A stretch of 64,000 nt of DNA, taken from assembly GCA_016792805.1 (NCBI GenBank), contig JAEUHX010000013.1, forward strand, positions 1-64,000, in the 5' to 3' direction. This DNA is from Planctomycetota bacterium (lineage in GTDB: Bacteria; Planctomycetota; UBA1135; JACQFD01). Within the stretch, counting starts at the first letter, position 1. Every line of letters begins with the position of its first letter. The notes below the pieces were generated by a model. The model worked only from the letters and a program-made list of their open reading frames with translations. It did no database searches and was not told the origin of the DNA. Below are positions 42,623 to 50,561 of the stretch, piece after piece. Made by a program: the position numbers and the translations under genes.

Positions 42623-44080
42623 TTATTTATCGCGATCCGCGCTGGCCGGCTTCGAGGCGGCCTCGGTCAGCAGCCCGTCGAGCCAGCGAAAGGCGTCGGG
42701 GAGTGCGTCGGGAACCACCATCAAGTGATCGCTGCCGTAGCGGCGGTACTCGACGCGCCCGCCGAGCTTCTCCAGCGCGCGGGCGAGCGCGTCGACCTGC
42801 CCGCGCGCGAAGTCCTTTTCTGCGGTTGCGAGGAAATGGGGGACCCGCGCCGCAGCCGCCGCGTCGCCGAAGCCGGCTCCCGCAATTTCGACTGCCGCGA
42901 GATAGCGGCGCGGCTCGCGGCTCACGAGCACACCCGCCGTCATGGCTCCCATGGAATGGCCCACCAAAATGATCTGAGCAGCTTTCGGTGAGGTGCGCTG
43001 CTGGAGAAGGGTGATGGCGTCGGCCACGAAGGCGCCACCGGGCGGAACCGTCGGCGCCACCACGTTCCAGCCCCGTTCTCGCGCGAGGCGCACCGCGAGG
43101 CCGTCGCCATATGCATCAAAAAACATGTTGGCGCTCCCGCCGGCCCCATGGAGCGTTACGACGAGCACCGGGGCGTCCGGCGACGAGATCCATGCGCGGG
43201 CCGGCGTCGAGCCTCCCTTCGGACGCGGAACCGAAAGCCTCAAATCGCGCCCGGCGGGCAGCGGCAGGGGGCGCCCTGCGGCGACGGCCGCGGCATCGGA
43301 TTCCGTTTGCAATAAAAGCTCATGAAACGGCACCGCCGTCTCGAGCCGCGACCCGGCGAGCATCTGCTCGAGGTCGCGCAGGCGTCCCCGCAGCGTCTCG
43401 CCGTCGAGCTGTGCGGCGGCTGCGGAGCGCACGGAGCCAGAGAGTGCCTGCAACCGCTCCTTGGCATTTGTGACTCGAGAGTAAGAAATTGCAAATGATC
43501 GAATGGGCGCACCTTCGCACAAAAGAGTGGCCGTCAGATGCCGATCTCCGGGCTCCTCCTTCGGCAATGGGAACTCGACCTCGCCGCCGCGCTCGGCGTG
43601 CTCGACCACTGCGAGTGGCGCTTCGCCGGGAGCGCGCCGAAGCTCCAGTTGGAGATTCGGGCGCTCGGCCTCTAGTTCATACAGAAGCCGGACTCGGCAG
43701 TGCGCGCGCGTTGGCTCCGCCTCCAGCACGAAGGGAGCGAGGTCGGCCGCCACGGCCCCGGCCCAAAGGCGCGCCGGCGTGGCTGCTTCGCCGCGCAGGA
43801 GCGCGAGCGCAGCATCCATCGGTGCGACCGTGGCGTCGCCCCCCAACAGAAAGAACTTCTGGATCGCCTGTTCGATGAGCGGCGTCGCTTCGGTGCGCCG
43901 CACCGTGTCGACGCAGCCCATCCACGCGCGCTCGAGCTCCCTCAGCCTTTGGCCGAGTTCGAACCGGGTGGCAACAGGCGACGGCAGAGTCGCGGCCGCG
44001 GCGCGCGACTCGGCGCCGAGAGGCGCCGCCGGCTCCTGGGCGCTCGCCGCGAGCGCCGCGATCCAGAGAGTGGTCCGCAT
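42623..44080 (-). CDS. Exported alpha/beta hydrolase (esterase-like)
   Basis: The 485-residue protein has a short signal peptide (MRTTLWIAALAASAQEP) and a helical N-terminal half. An alpha/beta hydrolase domain follows from about residue 270, with the oxyanion motif VTLHGAGGSANMFFD, the nucleophile elbow VGHSMGAM, an acid region near ATAEKDFARGQ and the histidine in GSDHLMVV. The substrate is unknown; it is similar in outline to polyhydroxyalkanoate-depolymerase-like or dienelactone-type exported esterases. It is divergent from the mutarotase gene, with 69 bp between starts. Confidence 0.88.
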   Translation of the reverse strand: MRTTLWIAALAASAQEPAAPLGAESRAAAATLPSPVATRFELGQRLRELERAWMGCVDTVRRTEATPLIEQAIQKFFLLGGDATVAPMDAALALLRGEAATPARLWAGAVAADLAPFVLEAEPTRAHCRVRLLYELEAERPNLQLELRRAPGEAPLAVVEHAERGGEVEFPLPKEEPGDRHLTATLLCEGAPIRSFAISYSRVTNAKERLQALSGSVRSAAAAQLDGETLRGRLRDLEQMLAGSRLETAVPFHELLLQTESDAAAVAAGRPLPLPAGRDLRLSVPRPKGGSTPARAWISSPDAPVLVVTLHGAGGSANMFFDAYGDGLAVRLARERGWNVVAPTVPPGGAFVADAITLLQQRTSPKAAQIILVGHSMGAMTAGVLVSREPRRYLAAVEIAGAGFGDAAAAARVPHFLATAEKDFARGQVDALARALEKLGGRVEYRRYGSDHLMVVPDALPDAFRWLDGLLTEAASKPASADRDK

Positions 44081-44149
44081 GGTGGCGTATCGTAGCGGCG
44101 CGCCAGCGTCGTCGACTCGGCGCCAGGGGCGAGGTACAACCGCCCCCGC

Positions 44150-45043
44150 ATGGCGATCGAGCGCAGCCACCGCGGTCCGTTCGAGACTCTCCTGCTCCGC
44201 AGCGCGCAGGAAGATTCGCTTCTTGAAGTGGCGCCGCTGCGCGGCGCCTTGGCGACGCGGCTGCGTCTCCAGGGGCGCGAAATGTTGTATCTCGACGAGT
44301 CCACATTTCTCGACGAGACGAAGAATGTGCGCGGCGGCATCCCGGTGCTCTTCCCGATCGCGGGCAAGCTCCCGGGGGGAGAGTGCATCGTGGGCGGCCG
44401 CCGCGTGGCGCTGGCGCAGCACGGGTTCGCGCGGCGCCTGCCGTTCGAGGTCGTCGCCGACACCCCGCCGCGCCTCGACGAGGGAACGCCCGAGCCCGAG
44501 GGGATCACGATGATGCTGCGCTCTTCCGCGGAGACGCTCGCGGATTTCCCTTTCGAGTTTGAGTTGAAACTCACTTATTCGCTCGCGGGCGGCGCGCTGC
44601 GCTGCGAGGCGGGCGTGCGGAATACGGGATCGACGCCGATGCCGGTGCACCTCGGCTTCCATCCCTACCTCTCGGTGCCCGACGCCGAGAAGGGGGCGAC
44701 GCGCCTTGAGGTGGCGGCGACGCGGAGTTTCGACAACCGCACGGGGCGCGCGGCGGCGTACGAATCTCCTGACCTCGCCGGCGAGGAGGTCGACCTGCAC
44801 GTTCTCGATCCCCGGGGAGGCGCGGCACGGTTGCGGCTGCCGGGGCGCGAGTCGATTCGGCTCGACTACGGTGGCTTCCCCGTGGTGGTGGTCTGGACCG
44901 TCCGGGGGCGCGACTTCGTCTGCCTGGAGCCCTGGTCGGCACCAGCGGGGGCGCTTGCGACCGGCGAAGGATTGGAGTGGCTCCCCCCGGGAGCCGAAAG
45001 CTACCGCGTCTACTTCCTGCGCCGGGAGGTGCGGGAGCGCTGA
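44150..45043 (+). CDS. Aldose 1-epimerase / glucose-6-phosphate 1-epimerase-like mutarotase
   Basis: The 297-residue protein belongs to the galactose-mutarotase superfamily. It shows [17 protein letters not shown] (about 61-77), [12 protein letters not shown] with His91, [10 protein letters not shown] with His171, and a late acidic residue in [13 protein letters not shown] that would be the catalytic base. These enzymes interconvert alpha and beta anomers of aldoses or hexose 6-phosphates. The gene stands 49 bp upstream of the glucose-6-phosphate isomerase gene in the same direction, which favours a hexose-phosphate substrate and shared transcription. Confidence 0.9.
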   Translation: MAIERSHRGPFETLLLRSAQEDSLLEVAPLRGALATRLRLQGREMLYLDESTFLDETKNVRGGIPVLFPIAGKLPGGECIVGGRRVALAQHGFARRLPFEVVADTPPRLDEGTPEPEGITMMLRSSAETLADFPFEFELKLTYSLAGGALRCEAGVRNTGSTPMPVHLGFHPYLSVPDAEKGATRLEVAATRSFDNRTGRAAAYESPDLAGEEVDLHVLDPRGGAARLRLPGRESIRLDYGGFPVVVVWTVRGRDFVCLEPWSAPAGALATGEGLEWLPPGAESYRVYFLRREVRER

Positions 45044-45092
45044 TGCGCGCGCCGCGCCGGACACAAGCCCACTTTTCAGTTTCCACAAAACT

Positions 45093-46700
45093 ATGACCAC
45101 CACTTCGACTCGCGACTCCCTCTGGCACAATTTCCAGGAACGCTATCTCGAGGTGAGCGATGTCGGTTTCGCGCTCGATTTGTCTGGATTGAAGTTCACA
45201 CCGACGTTCCAAGCGGAAATGGAGCCGAAGGTTCAGGCGGCATTCCGCGCGATGGCGGAGCTGGAGGGCGGCGCGATCGCGAATCCCGACGAAGGGCGGC
45301 AGGTCGGCCATTATTGGCTTCGCGATCCGCACCGCGCGCCGAGCGCTGCGATCCGCGACGCAATCGTGCAGACGAACCAGCGGATTCTCAAATTTGCGCG
45401 TGCGGTGCACGACGGCGCATTCAAGCCGGAGAAGGCGCCCCGATTTTTGAATGTGGCGGTCGTTGGAATCGGCGGCTCCGCGCTCGGGCCGCAGTTCGTG
45501 TCGCAGGCGCTCGGTGAGCCGAGCGACCCGATACGCATCTTTTTTGTGGACAACACAGATCCCGAAGGGATCGATCTCGTGGTGCGCAAGCTCGGCGCGA
45601 CGGCTGGCGGCCTCGCCGCGACGCTTACGATTGTGATCTCGAAGAGCGGAGGCACGAAGGAGACGCGCAACGGCATGGTGGAGATGGCGCGGGCGTATCA
45701 AGCGGCGGGGCTTGCATTCGAGCGCCACGCCGTGGCCGTGACGCAGGACGGGAGCGAGCTCGATAAAGTTGCAGTCTCGGGCAAGTGGCTCGAGCGCTTC
45801 CCGATGTGGGATTGGGTGGGCGGGCGCACGTCGGAGCTCTCGGCGGTCGGATTGCTGCCGGCGGCGCTGCAGGGGCTTGACGTGGCGGGCATGCTGGAGG
45901 GCGCGAAGGCCATGGACGGCGTGACGCGAAATGTGGATTCTCGCCGCAACCCTGCGGCGCAGCTCGCGCTCGCGTGGTATCACGCAACGGGCGGGCGCGG
46001 GCAGAAAGATATGGTGATTCTGCCGTACAAGGATCGGCTGGAGCTCTTCAGCCGGTATTTGCAGCAATTGGTGATGGAGTCGCTCGGGAAGGAGAAGGAC
46101 CTGGCGGGAAAAACGGTGCACCAAGGGATCGCGGTGTACGGAAACAAGGGGTCGACCGACCAGCACGCCTATGTGCAGCAGCTCCGCGACGGAGTTCATA
46201 ATTTCTTTGTGACTTTCCTGGAGGTGCTTCGAGATCGGCGGGAGAAGTCGATGGAAGTGGAGCCTGGGGTCACGAGCGGCGACTACCTCGACGCGTTCTA
46301 TCAGGGCACGCGACGCGCGCTGCACGAGAGCGGCCGCGAGACGCTCACGATTACGATCGATGAGGTGAGCCCGCGCTCGGTGGGCGCGCTGATCGCTCTG
46401 TATGAACGGGCCGTCGGGCTCTATGCGAGCTTGATTGGGATTAATGCCTATCACCAGCCGGGCGTGGAGGCTGGGAAGAAGGCCGCCGCCGGTGTGCTGG
46501 CGGTGCAGGCGAAGCTCCTCGCCGCGTTGCGCAGCCGACCTGGCGATGGAATGACGGTGGAGGAGACCGCGATGGCCTCCGGGGTGGACGACCTCGAGAC
46601 GGCGTTCAAGGTGCTGCGCCACGCGGCCGCGAATCCCGATCACGGCATCGAGCGCACACCGGGCGCGTCGCCTTTCGACGCGCGCTACCGCGCGCGGTAA
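45093..46700 (+). CDS. pgi: Glucose-6-phosphate isomerase
   Basis: The 535-residue enzyme interconverts glucose 6-phosphate and fructose 6-phosphate in glycolysis and gluconeogenesis. It carries two SIS domains with [11 protein letters not shown] (about 126-136) and the phosphate-binding [12 protein letters not shown] (about 181-192), then [15 protein letters not shown], the conserved [11 protein letters not shown] segment and YEQAV-like [28 protein letters not shown], in which the catalytic Lys lies. The sequence style resembles the cyanobacterial/plastid-type bacterial enzymes. The start at ATG 45093 lies 49 bp after the mutarotase stop. A repeat-rich non-coding region follows. Confidence 0.97.
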   Translation: MTTTSTRDSLWHNFQERYLEVSDVGFALDLSGLKFTPTFQAEMEPKVQAAFRAMAELEGGAIANPDEGRQVGHYWLRDPHRAPSAAIRDAIVQTNQRILKFARAVHDGAFKPEKAPRFLNVAVVGIGGSALGPQFVSQALGEPSDPIRIFFVDNTDPEGIDLVVRKLGATAGGLAATLTIVISKSGGTKETRNGMVEMARAYQAAGLAFERHAVAVTQDGSELDKVAVSGKWLERFPMWDWVGGRTSELSAVGLLPAALQGLDVAGMLEGAKAMDGVTRNVDSRRNPAAQLALAWYHATGGRGQKDMVILPYKDRLELFSRYLQQLVMESLGKEKDLAGKTVHQGIAVYGNKGSTDQHAYVQQLRDGVHNFFVTFLEVLRDRREKSMEVEPGVTSGDYLDAFYQGTRRALHESGRETLTITIDEVSPRSVGALIALYERAVGLYASLIGINAYHQPGVEAGKKAAAGVLAVQAKLLAALRSRPGDGMTVEETAMASGVDDLETAFKVLRHAAANPDHGIERTPGASPFDARYRAR

Positions 46701-46853
46701 CTGTTACGTTGTGGGTTTGGGCGGAGCTTTGTTTTTTTCGCCGTGGGGAGCGGGCGCATCTTTGTTTGCTGAAGTGTGGAACCGAGGCAACTTTCATCCT
46801 GCCGTGGGGAGCGGGCGTGGAGGCCGTTTCAGAAGTCAGCCGTGCCCATGGCG

Positions 46854-46879
46854 ATTCGGCGCCGCATGCGCCGCCGAAT
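46854..46879. repeat. Intergenic palindrome in the repeat-rich gap after pgi
   Basis: ATTCGGC (46854-46860) and GCCGAAT (46873-46879) enclose CGCATGCG. The 639-bp gap between pgi and the next gene (46701-47339) holds this and at least four further palindromes but no convincing gene. Two copies of CCGTGGGGAGCGGGCG at about 46741 and 46802 add to the repeat content. Confidence 0.6.
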
Positions 46880-46906
46880 GAAGTATCTCGGTACCGATTC
46901 CTCATC

Positions 46907-46956
46907 GCGCGGGGCAAGCCCCGCGCCATTGTTCGGCGCGAGCGCCGACCCTACGG
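46907..46956. repeat. Dispersed palindromic repeat (GCGGGGCAAGCCCCGC type), copy 2
   Basis: A perfect stem GCGCGGGGC-AA-GCCCCGCGC (46907-46926) is followed by GTTCGGCGCGAGCGCCGACC and CTACGG. The unit matches 183-233 almost base for base, although the two lie about 46.7 kb apart. Confidence 0.75.
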
Positions 46957-47040
46957 ATCAACATCAGTGCACATCAAGATTGACTCACGCCTTTTTCCAC
47001 GCCATCCCGCATCTGTGCAAGCATAGGTTCTGCCGTAGGG

Positions 47041-47083
47041 CTCGGGCTTGCCCGAGACGATCTCGCGCGCGCATGCGCGCGCG
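47041..47083. repeat. Two consecutive palindromes
   Basis: CTCGGGC-TT-GCCCGAG (47041-47056) is followed by GCGCGCGCATGCGCGCGC (47065-47082), then GGATGAAG. The GGATGA suffix after a CG-alternating palindrome is shared with the 31-bp repeat family. Confidence 0.6.
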
Positions 47084-47215
47084 GATGAAGAAAAGCCTGT
47101 AGGAGATCATGCTCAGAGGTGGATTCTTCATCGCTACCCAGAGCATCGGCACGGAATTGCTCTGGAGGGCTCGTACACAGTCCGGATGAGTTTTGAAATG
47201 TCCTCCGTGCCCGCT

Positions 47216-47246
47216 CCGATTCGGACGCGCGTGCGCGTCCGGATGA
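47216..47246. repeat. 31-bp dispersed palindromic repeat, copy 3
   Basis: It is identical to 30711-30741 over 31 bp, from ccgattcgg to ggatga, with a GGACGCGCG/TGCGCGTCC inverted repeat. It is preceded by a partial TCCGGATGAG at about 47182. Confidence 0.8.
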
Positions 47247-47339
47247 GGAAGCGGAGCCCCTGTATCGCTCCCTTTTCAGCGTTCGGATTCGCGGCGGGGC
47301 GAGATCCCTGGGATGGAGGCAACCGTCCCGGAGTCACCC

Positions 47340-48380
47340 ATGTCCGCACTTCCCGCAATGCTCGCCGTGGTTTTTGCTTGCAGCGCACCACCCACACCCG
47401 CCCTCGGCACCGACGACTCCGACGAATTGGAACTCCGCCCTCGAGCTGACCTCCTGGCTCGCCTCGACCTCGCGAAGGCCGCGGTGGCCGGCCCGTGGCG
47501 ACGCGTCGAAAAGGGGATCAGCACGGACGGCGACCCCGGCGCATGCATACAATTCGAAGTTCCCTCCGCGCAGGAGTTCGACCTCAAAGTGACCTTCACT
47601 CGTCGGTCGGGCCTTGGGGGCGTCTCAATTCTGCATCGCGGCGCGTCCTTCGGCTTTCAGGCCATTCTCGGATCGGGGAAAGAAGCCTGGTGCGGCATCG
47701 GCAAGCTCCGGAAGCCACAAAACGGCAAAGAGTTCGAGCGCATGCGGTTCCCCAGGATTCTTCCGAACGGCACCGCGGTCACCGCGTTGCTCCAGCTCCG
47801 CAAGGATTCGATCTCGGTCAATCTCCAGGGCAGAAATGTGATCACTTATGTGGACGACCCCGCCGACCTGCAGCTCCCCGACGGGCTGAATCTCGCCGCG
47901 CGCAGTGTGGGGATCCTGGCCACCTCGCCCATCGTGATCCATGGCCTGGAGTGGATCGGAATGCCTGCGGACTCGCCCGTGCGAAAGTCTCCCGAAACCG
48001 CGCCTCCGCCATCACGGCCCGAATCCCGCCCGGCATGGAAAGCAACCGAAGAGACCCTCGCGGCCGCTCGCGCCGCGATCGACGGCGAGGGATTATGCAC
48101 GACACCTACCCTCTGTCTGGACTCGGGTGTGCTCACCCTCACATTTAAGCTCGTGAGCGAGCGTCACCAGCACGAGATGGAGTTTGCGCGGATCAGTCTC
48201 AAGCTCCTCCGCGCCATTCCACAAATCCAAGTGCTCCCCGTCCGGATTCTCCGTCCCGACGGAATTCAGAAGTCGACCGTTCGCGTGCTGCGCAGCCGCT
48301 GCACGCAATTCCTCACACAAATGGACGACCCCTTCGCATCGCGACGCCTGCGAGAGTGGTGGCCCAGGATGGTGGAGTAG
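47340..48380 (+). CDS. Exported protein with concanavalin/DUF1080-like domain
   Basis: The 346-residue protein has a signal peptide (MSALPAMLAVVFACSAPPTPALG) preceded by GGAG. Its first domain (about 40-200) looks like a DUF1080/LamG-type jelly roll: GPWRRVEKGIS, QEFDLKVTFTRRSG, GVSILHRG, FGFQAILGSG, and VIHGLEWIGMP at the end. Such domains bind or cleave glycans, and planctomycetes encode many. The C-terminal 120 residues contain several cysteines (GLCTTPTLCL, SRCTQF) and no family I recognise. A longer frame begins at ATG 47313. It is followed after 107 bp by the VOC-family gene. Confidence 0.65.
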   Translation: MSALPAMLAVVFACSAPPTPALGTDDSDELELRPRADLLARLDLAKAAVAGPWRRVEKGISTDGDPGACIQFEVPSAQEFDLKVTFTRRSGLGGVSILHRGASFGFQAILGSGKEAWCGIGKLRKPQNGKEFERMRFPRILPNGTAVTALLQLRKDSISVNLQGRNVITYVDDPADLQLPDGLNLAARSVGILATSPIVIHGLEWIGMPADSPVRKSPETAPPPSRPESRPAWKATEETLAAARAAIDGEGLCTTPTLCLDSGVLTLTFKLVSERHQHEMEFARISLKLLRAIPQIQVLPVRILRPDGIQKSTVRVLRSRCTQFLTQMDDPFASRRLREWWPRMVE

Positions 48381-48487
48381 CTGCGCGCGCGCCACTCCGA
48401 CGTTGCGGGAACCCCATCGGGCGCGCGAGAATCTGCGGGCTGGATGGTCGCGCACCCGAAGGCCGAGTGCTGAGACCCCCGCGCGCT

Positions 48488-48901
48488 ATGAAACCGAAGC
48501 TGAAAGCGGTGCACCCCGTCCTGGCCGCACGATCTGTCGTCGATTCGATTCAGTTCTTCTGTGACCTCGGATTTAAGCTCACTTTTCAAGATCGCGCCGA
48601 AGACCCACGATATGCCGCCGTCGTGCGGGATCAGGTGGAGCTTCATCTTCAATGGGCTGGTCCGGATTTGTGGGCGCATCCGGGAGATCGCCCGGTGATT
48701 CGAATTCTCGTGAGCGACGTGGATGGGCTCTTTGCGGAGCTCCTGCAACGCGGCGGCATCTCCTCGACTGCCAGCGCCGGCAGCCCTTGGGCGGCGCCCG
48801 CCGACACTCCGTGGGGGACGCGCGAGTTCCACCTTCGGGATCCGGGCGAGAACGGGCTGCAGTTCTACAGTCCGCTGGAGAATTCGCCTCCGACGCCGTG
48901 A
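48488..48901 (+). CDS. VOC-family (glyoxalase/bleomycin-resistance-like) protein
   Basis: The 137-residue protein has the beta-alpha-beta-beta-beta fold signatures of the VOC superfamily: AVHPVLAARSVVDSIQFFCD at the start, YAAVVRDQVELHLQW in the first half, and IRILVSDVDGLFAELLQRGG, then GTREFHLRDPGENGLQFYS in the second. Two residues of the metal triad are likely: the His in LHLQW and the Glu in GTREF. The reaction is unknown (dioxygenase, lyase or resistance protein). It ends just before a strong hairpin shared with the convergent gene. Confidence 0.92.
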   Translation: MKPKLKAVHPVLAARSVVDSIQFFCDLGFKLTFQDRAEDPRYAAVVRDQVELHLQWAGPDLWAHPGDRPVIRILVSDVDGLFAELLQRGGISSTASAGSPWAAPADTPWGTREFHLRDPGENGLQFYSPLENSPPTP

Positions 48902-48971
48902 CGGATTCTCCATGCTGCGGATTCTGGCTGAGACCGGATCTGCGGCATGTGAACAAAGTCCATAAACAACA

Positions 48972-48995
48972 GGGCGCCGGATTTTTCCGGCGCCC
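48972..48995. terminator. Bidirectional terminator-like hairpin
   Basis: GGGCGCCGG (48972-48980) pairs perfectly with CCGGCGCCC (48987-48995) around an ATTTTT loop. It lies between the convergent VOC gene (ends 48901) and the exported protein (ends 49018), a usual place for a shared terminator. No long T-tract follows. Confidence 0.6.
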
Positions 48996-49017
48996 CGTCG
49001 GATCCCAGCCTAGGAAG

Positions 49018-49932
49018 TTACTTTTCCGCAGGCTTGCTGGCAGGGCCGGCTGCGCCGCCCTCATTGCGCGGGCTGCGCCCGCCGCCCGGCCCACGGCCGC
49101 CTTCGCCACCGGGGCCGCCCGGACCGCGTCCGCCGCGGCCGCCGAGCATCGTGCGCACGTCGAACGGCTTCCTCTCGAAATCGGCCGGCACGTCGAAGGC
49201 GCCCGCGGGTGCCTCCTTCTTCTCCACCGACACGATCTCTTCTGTGGTCTTCTGCTCGGCGTCGCCCATGCGGCGCACGCGCTCCACAAGCACGGGAACA
49301 CCTTCGAGCTTCTTCATCTCATCGGGGGAATTATTGATCCCGCGTCCCATCGAGGGGATCTGTGCCATGAGCTCATGGAACGCCTTCGGGTCGATCCCGA
49401 GGTCGTTGCTGGCCCAGATCGTCTCATCGCCGCCGCCGCCGAAGCCGCCTTCGCGCGCAACGGTGTATTTCTTGGCATTCCAATCCTTAATTTTCCTCGT
49501 CTCTTCGGTGGGCTTCAATGTCACGCGCGGACCGCTGCCGCCGCCGCCCGCGCGGCCTCCCTCGGGACGGGAAGCCGCACCTCCCTCGCTGCGGCCGCCG
49601 CCCTCACCACCGCGGCCTCCGCGTCCGGCTCCGGCGGCGTCACCCAGGAGCTTCGTCACGTCGAACGGCAGATCCACCGTCGAAGCGGTCTTTTCCTTGG
49701 TATTCAAGAGATGCATCTTCTTCTCGTCGAGGCGGATGATCGTCACGCGATCGCCGTCCTCGATGCGCATCTGTTGCGTTCCCCGCATCCAGATCATTTG
49801 TGTTTGGTCGCGCGCGGGAATCTCACGATCCCCGAAGGTCGCGGCGTCCGTGTGGATCTTCCGCGTCAGCACCGTGTCGGGATCGCCGGCAACGAAAAGC
49901 GCGAGAAACGTAAGGCTCGAGGCAGTGAGCAT
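49018..49932 (-). CDS. Exported Gly-rich protein, DUF4412-like
   Basis: The 304-residue protein has a signal peptide (MLTASSLTFLALFVAG) and a beta-rich body that reads TQMIWMRGTQQMRIEDGDRVTIIRLDEKKMHLLNTKEKT and KIKDWNAKKYTV, the pattern of DUF4412 proteins, which resemble LolA-like or outer-membrane carrier folds. Two low-complexity segments, GRGGRGGEGGG and the C-terminal GGRGPGGPGGEGG, flank a region containing VPVLVERVRRMGDAEQKTTEEIVSVEKKE. The function is unknown. ATG 49962 is an alternative start. The gene is downstream of a small ORF on the same strand. Confidence 0.7.
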   Translation of the reverse strand: MLTASSLTFLALFVAGDPDTVLTRKIHTDAATFGDREIPARDQTQMIWMRGTQQMRIEDGDRVTIIRLDEKKMHLLNTKEKTASTVDLPFDVTKLLGDAAGAGRGGRGGEGGGRSEGGAASRPEGGRAGGGGSGPRVTLKPTEETRKIKDWNAKKYTVAREGGFGGGGDETIWASNDLGIDPKAFHELMAQIPSMGRGINNSPDEMKKLEGVPVLVERVRRMGDAEQKTTEEIVSVEKKEAPAGAFDVPADFERKPFDVRTMLGGRGGRGPGGPGGEGGRGPGGGRSPRNEGGAAGPASKPAEK

Positions 49933-50090
49933 GGGAGGCGCTGTGGTTTGGGATGCGGCCATTGCCGCAAGGAACAGAGTCTCCGGGGGAATCCCAGGGA
50001 CGTCGGCTGCTTCAACCAGGCACCGCCGATCCGGCATCGCTCCGCTGCTGCGCCCGCAACACCCGCACTGCCTCAGCGCGGGAATGAGAG

Positions 50091-50141
50091 AGGGACGGCC
50101 GCGGCCGTCCCTCGACGACCTCCGCGACTCCTCAGAGTCGC
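50091..50141. terminator. Pair of hairpins downstream of the 88-residue ORF
   Basis: AGGGACGGCCGCGGCCGTCCCT (50091-50112) is a perfect 22-bp palindrome. GCGACTC-CTCA-GAGTCGC (50124-50141) is a second stem. Both lie just after the stop of the minus-strand small ORF, and the first is followed on that strand by TCTCTCATT, consistent with a terminator. Confidence 0.5.
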
Positions 50142-50155
50142 ACGAGCCGACGCCG

Positions 50156-50422
50156 TCAGCGGCCGTCGCGCAAGCGCGTTCCCCGGCGCGCGATCACCAC
50201 CGGCACGAGCACAGCGGGCCCGTGTGCGGAGCTCGCGGCTCGGTGAGTCGTATCCCAGCTCGCCCGAATCGTCCCATCCTCGCTGCGGACGAGTTGGGCG
50301 GGCACGCGATCGCGGAGAATCCTGAGGGCATCGCCGAAGCTCTGAAGCATCAGCCGGATCTCGAGCTGAGCGGCGGGCCGGACATCGGTCTTGCGAGAGA
50401 CGGTGCGGAAGGTCCGGTTCAT
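50156..50422 (-). CDS. Small hypothetical protein
   Basis: The 88-residue ORF has GGAG seven bases before its ATG, high GC at third codon positions, a plausible amphipathic helix (AAQLEIRLMLQSFGDALRIL) and an ending rich in Val/Arg. It is divergent from the M60-like gene and is followed by two hairpins. I recognise no family. The ORF could be spurious, but the ribosome site and the terminator-like end support it. Confidence 0.45.
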   Translation of the reverse strand: MNRTFRTVSRKTDVRPAAQLEIRLMLQSFGDALRILRDRVPAQLVRSEDGTIRASWDTTHRAASSAHGPAVLVPVVIARRGTRLRDGR

Positions 50423-50561
50423 GGTGGGCTCCGTGGAGGGTTGGAGGATCGTCCGGGGTATTTTTCGTAGGCGGGCTCACTGCCCATGGTTTCCAGCGGG
50501 TTTCGATGCGCCACCGAACGAGACGTTTCATCCGGCGTGCGCGCTGCGCCAGGATGAACTT

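Noticed and set aside
46701..47339. Possible tRNA or structured RNA gene from the many stems
   Set aside because: The stems are simple palindromes with no cloverleaf arrangement or known riboswitch motif.
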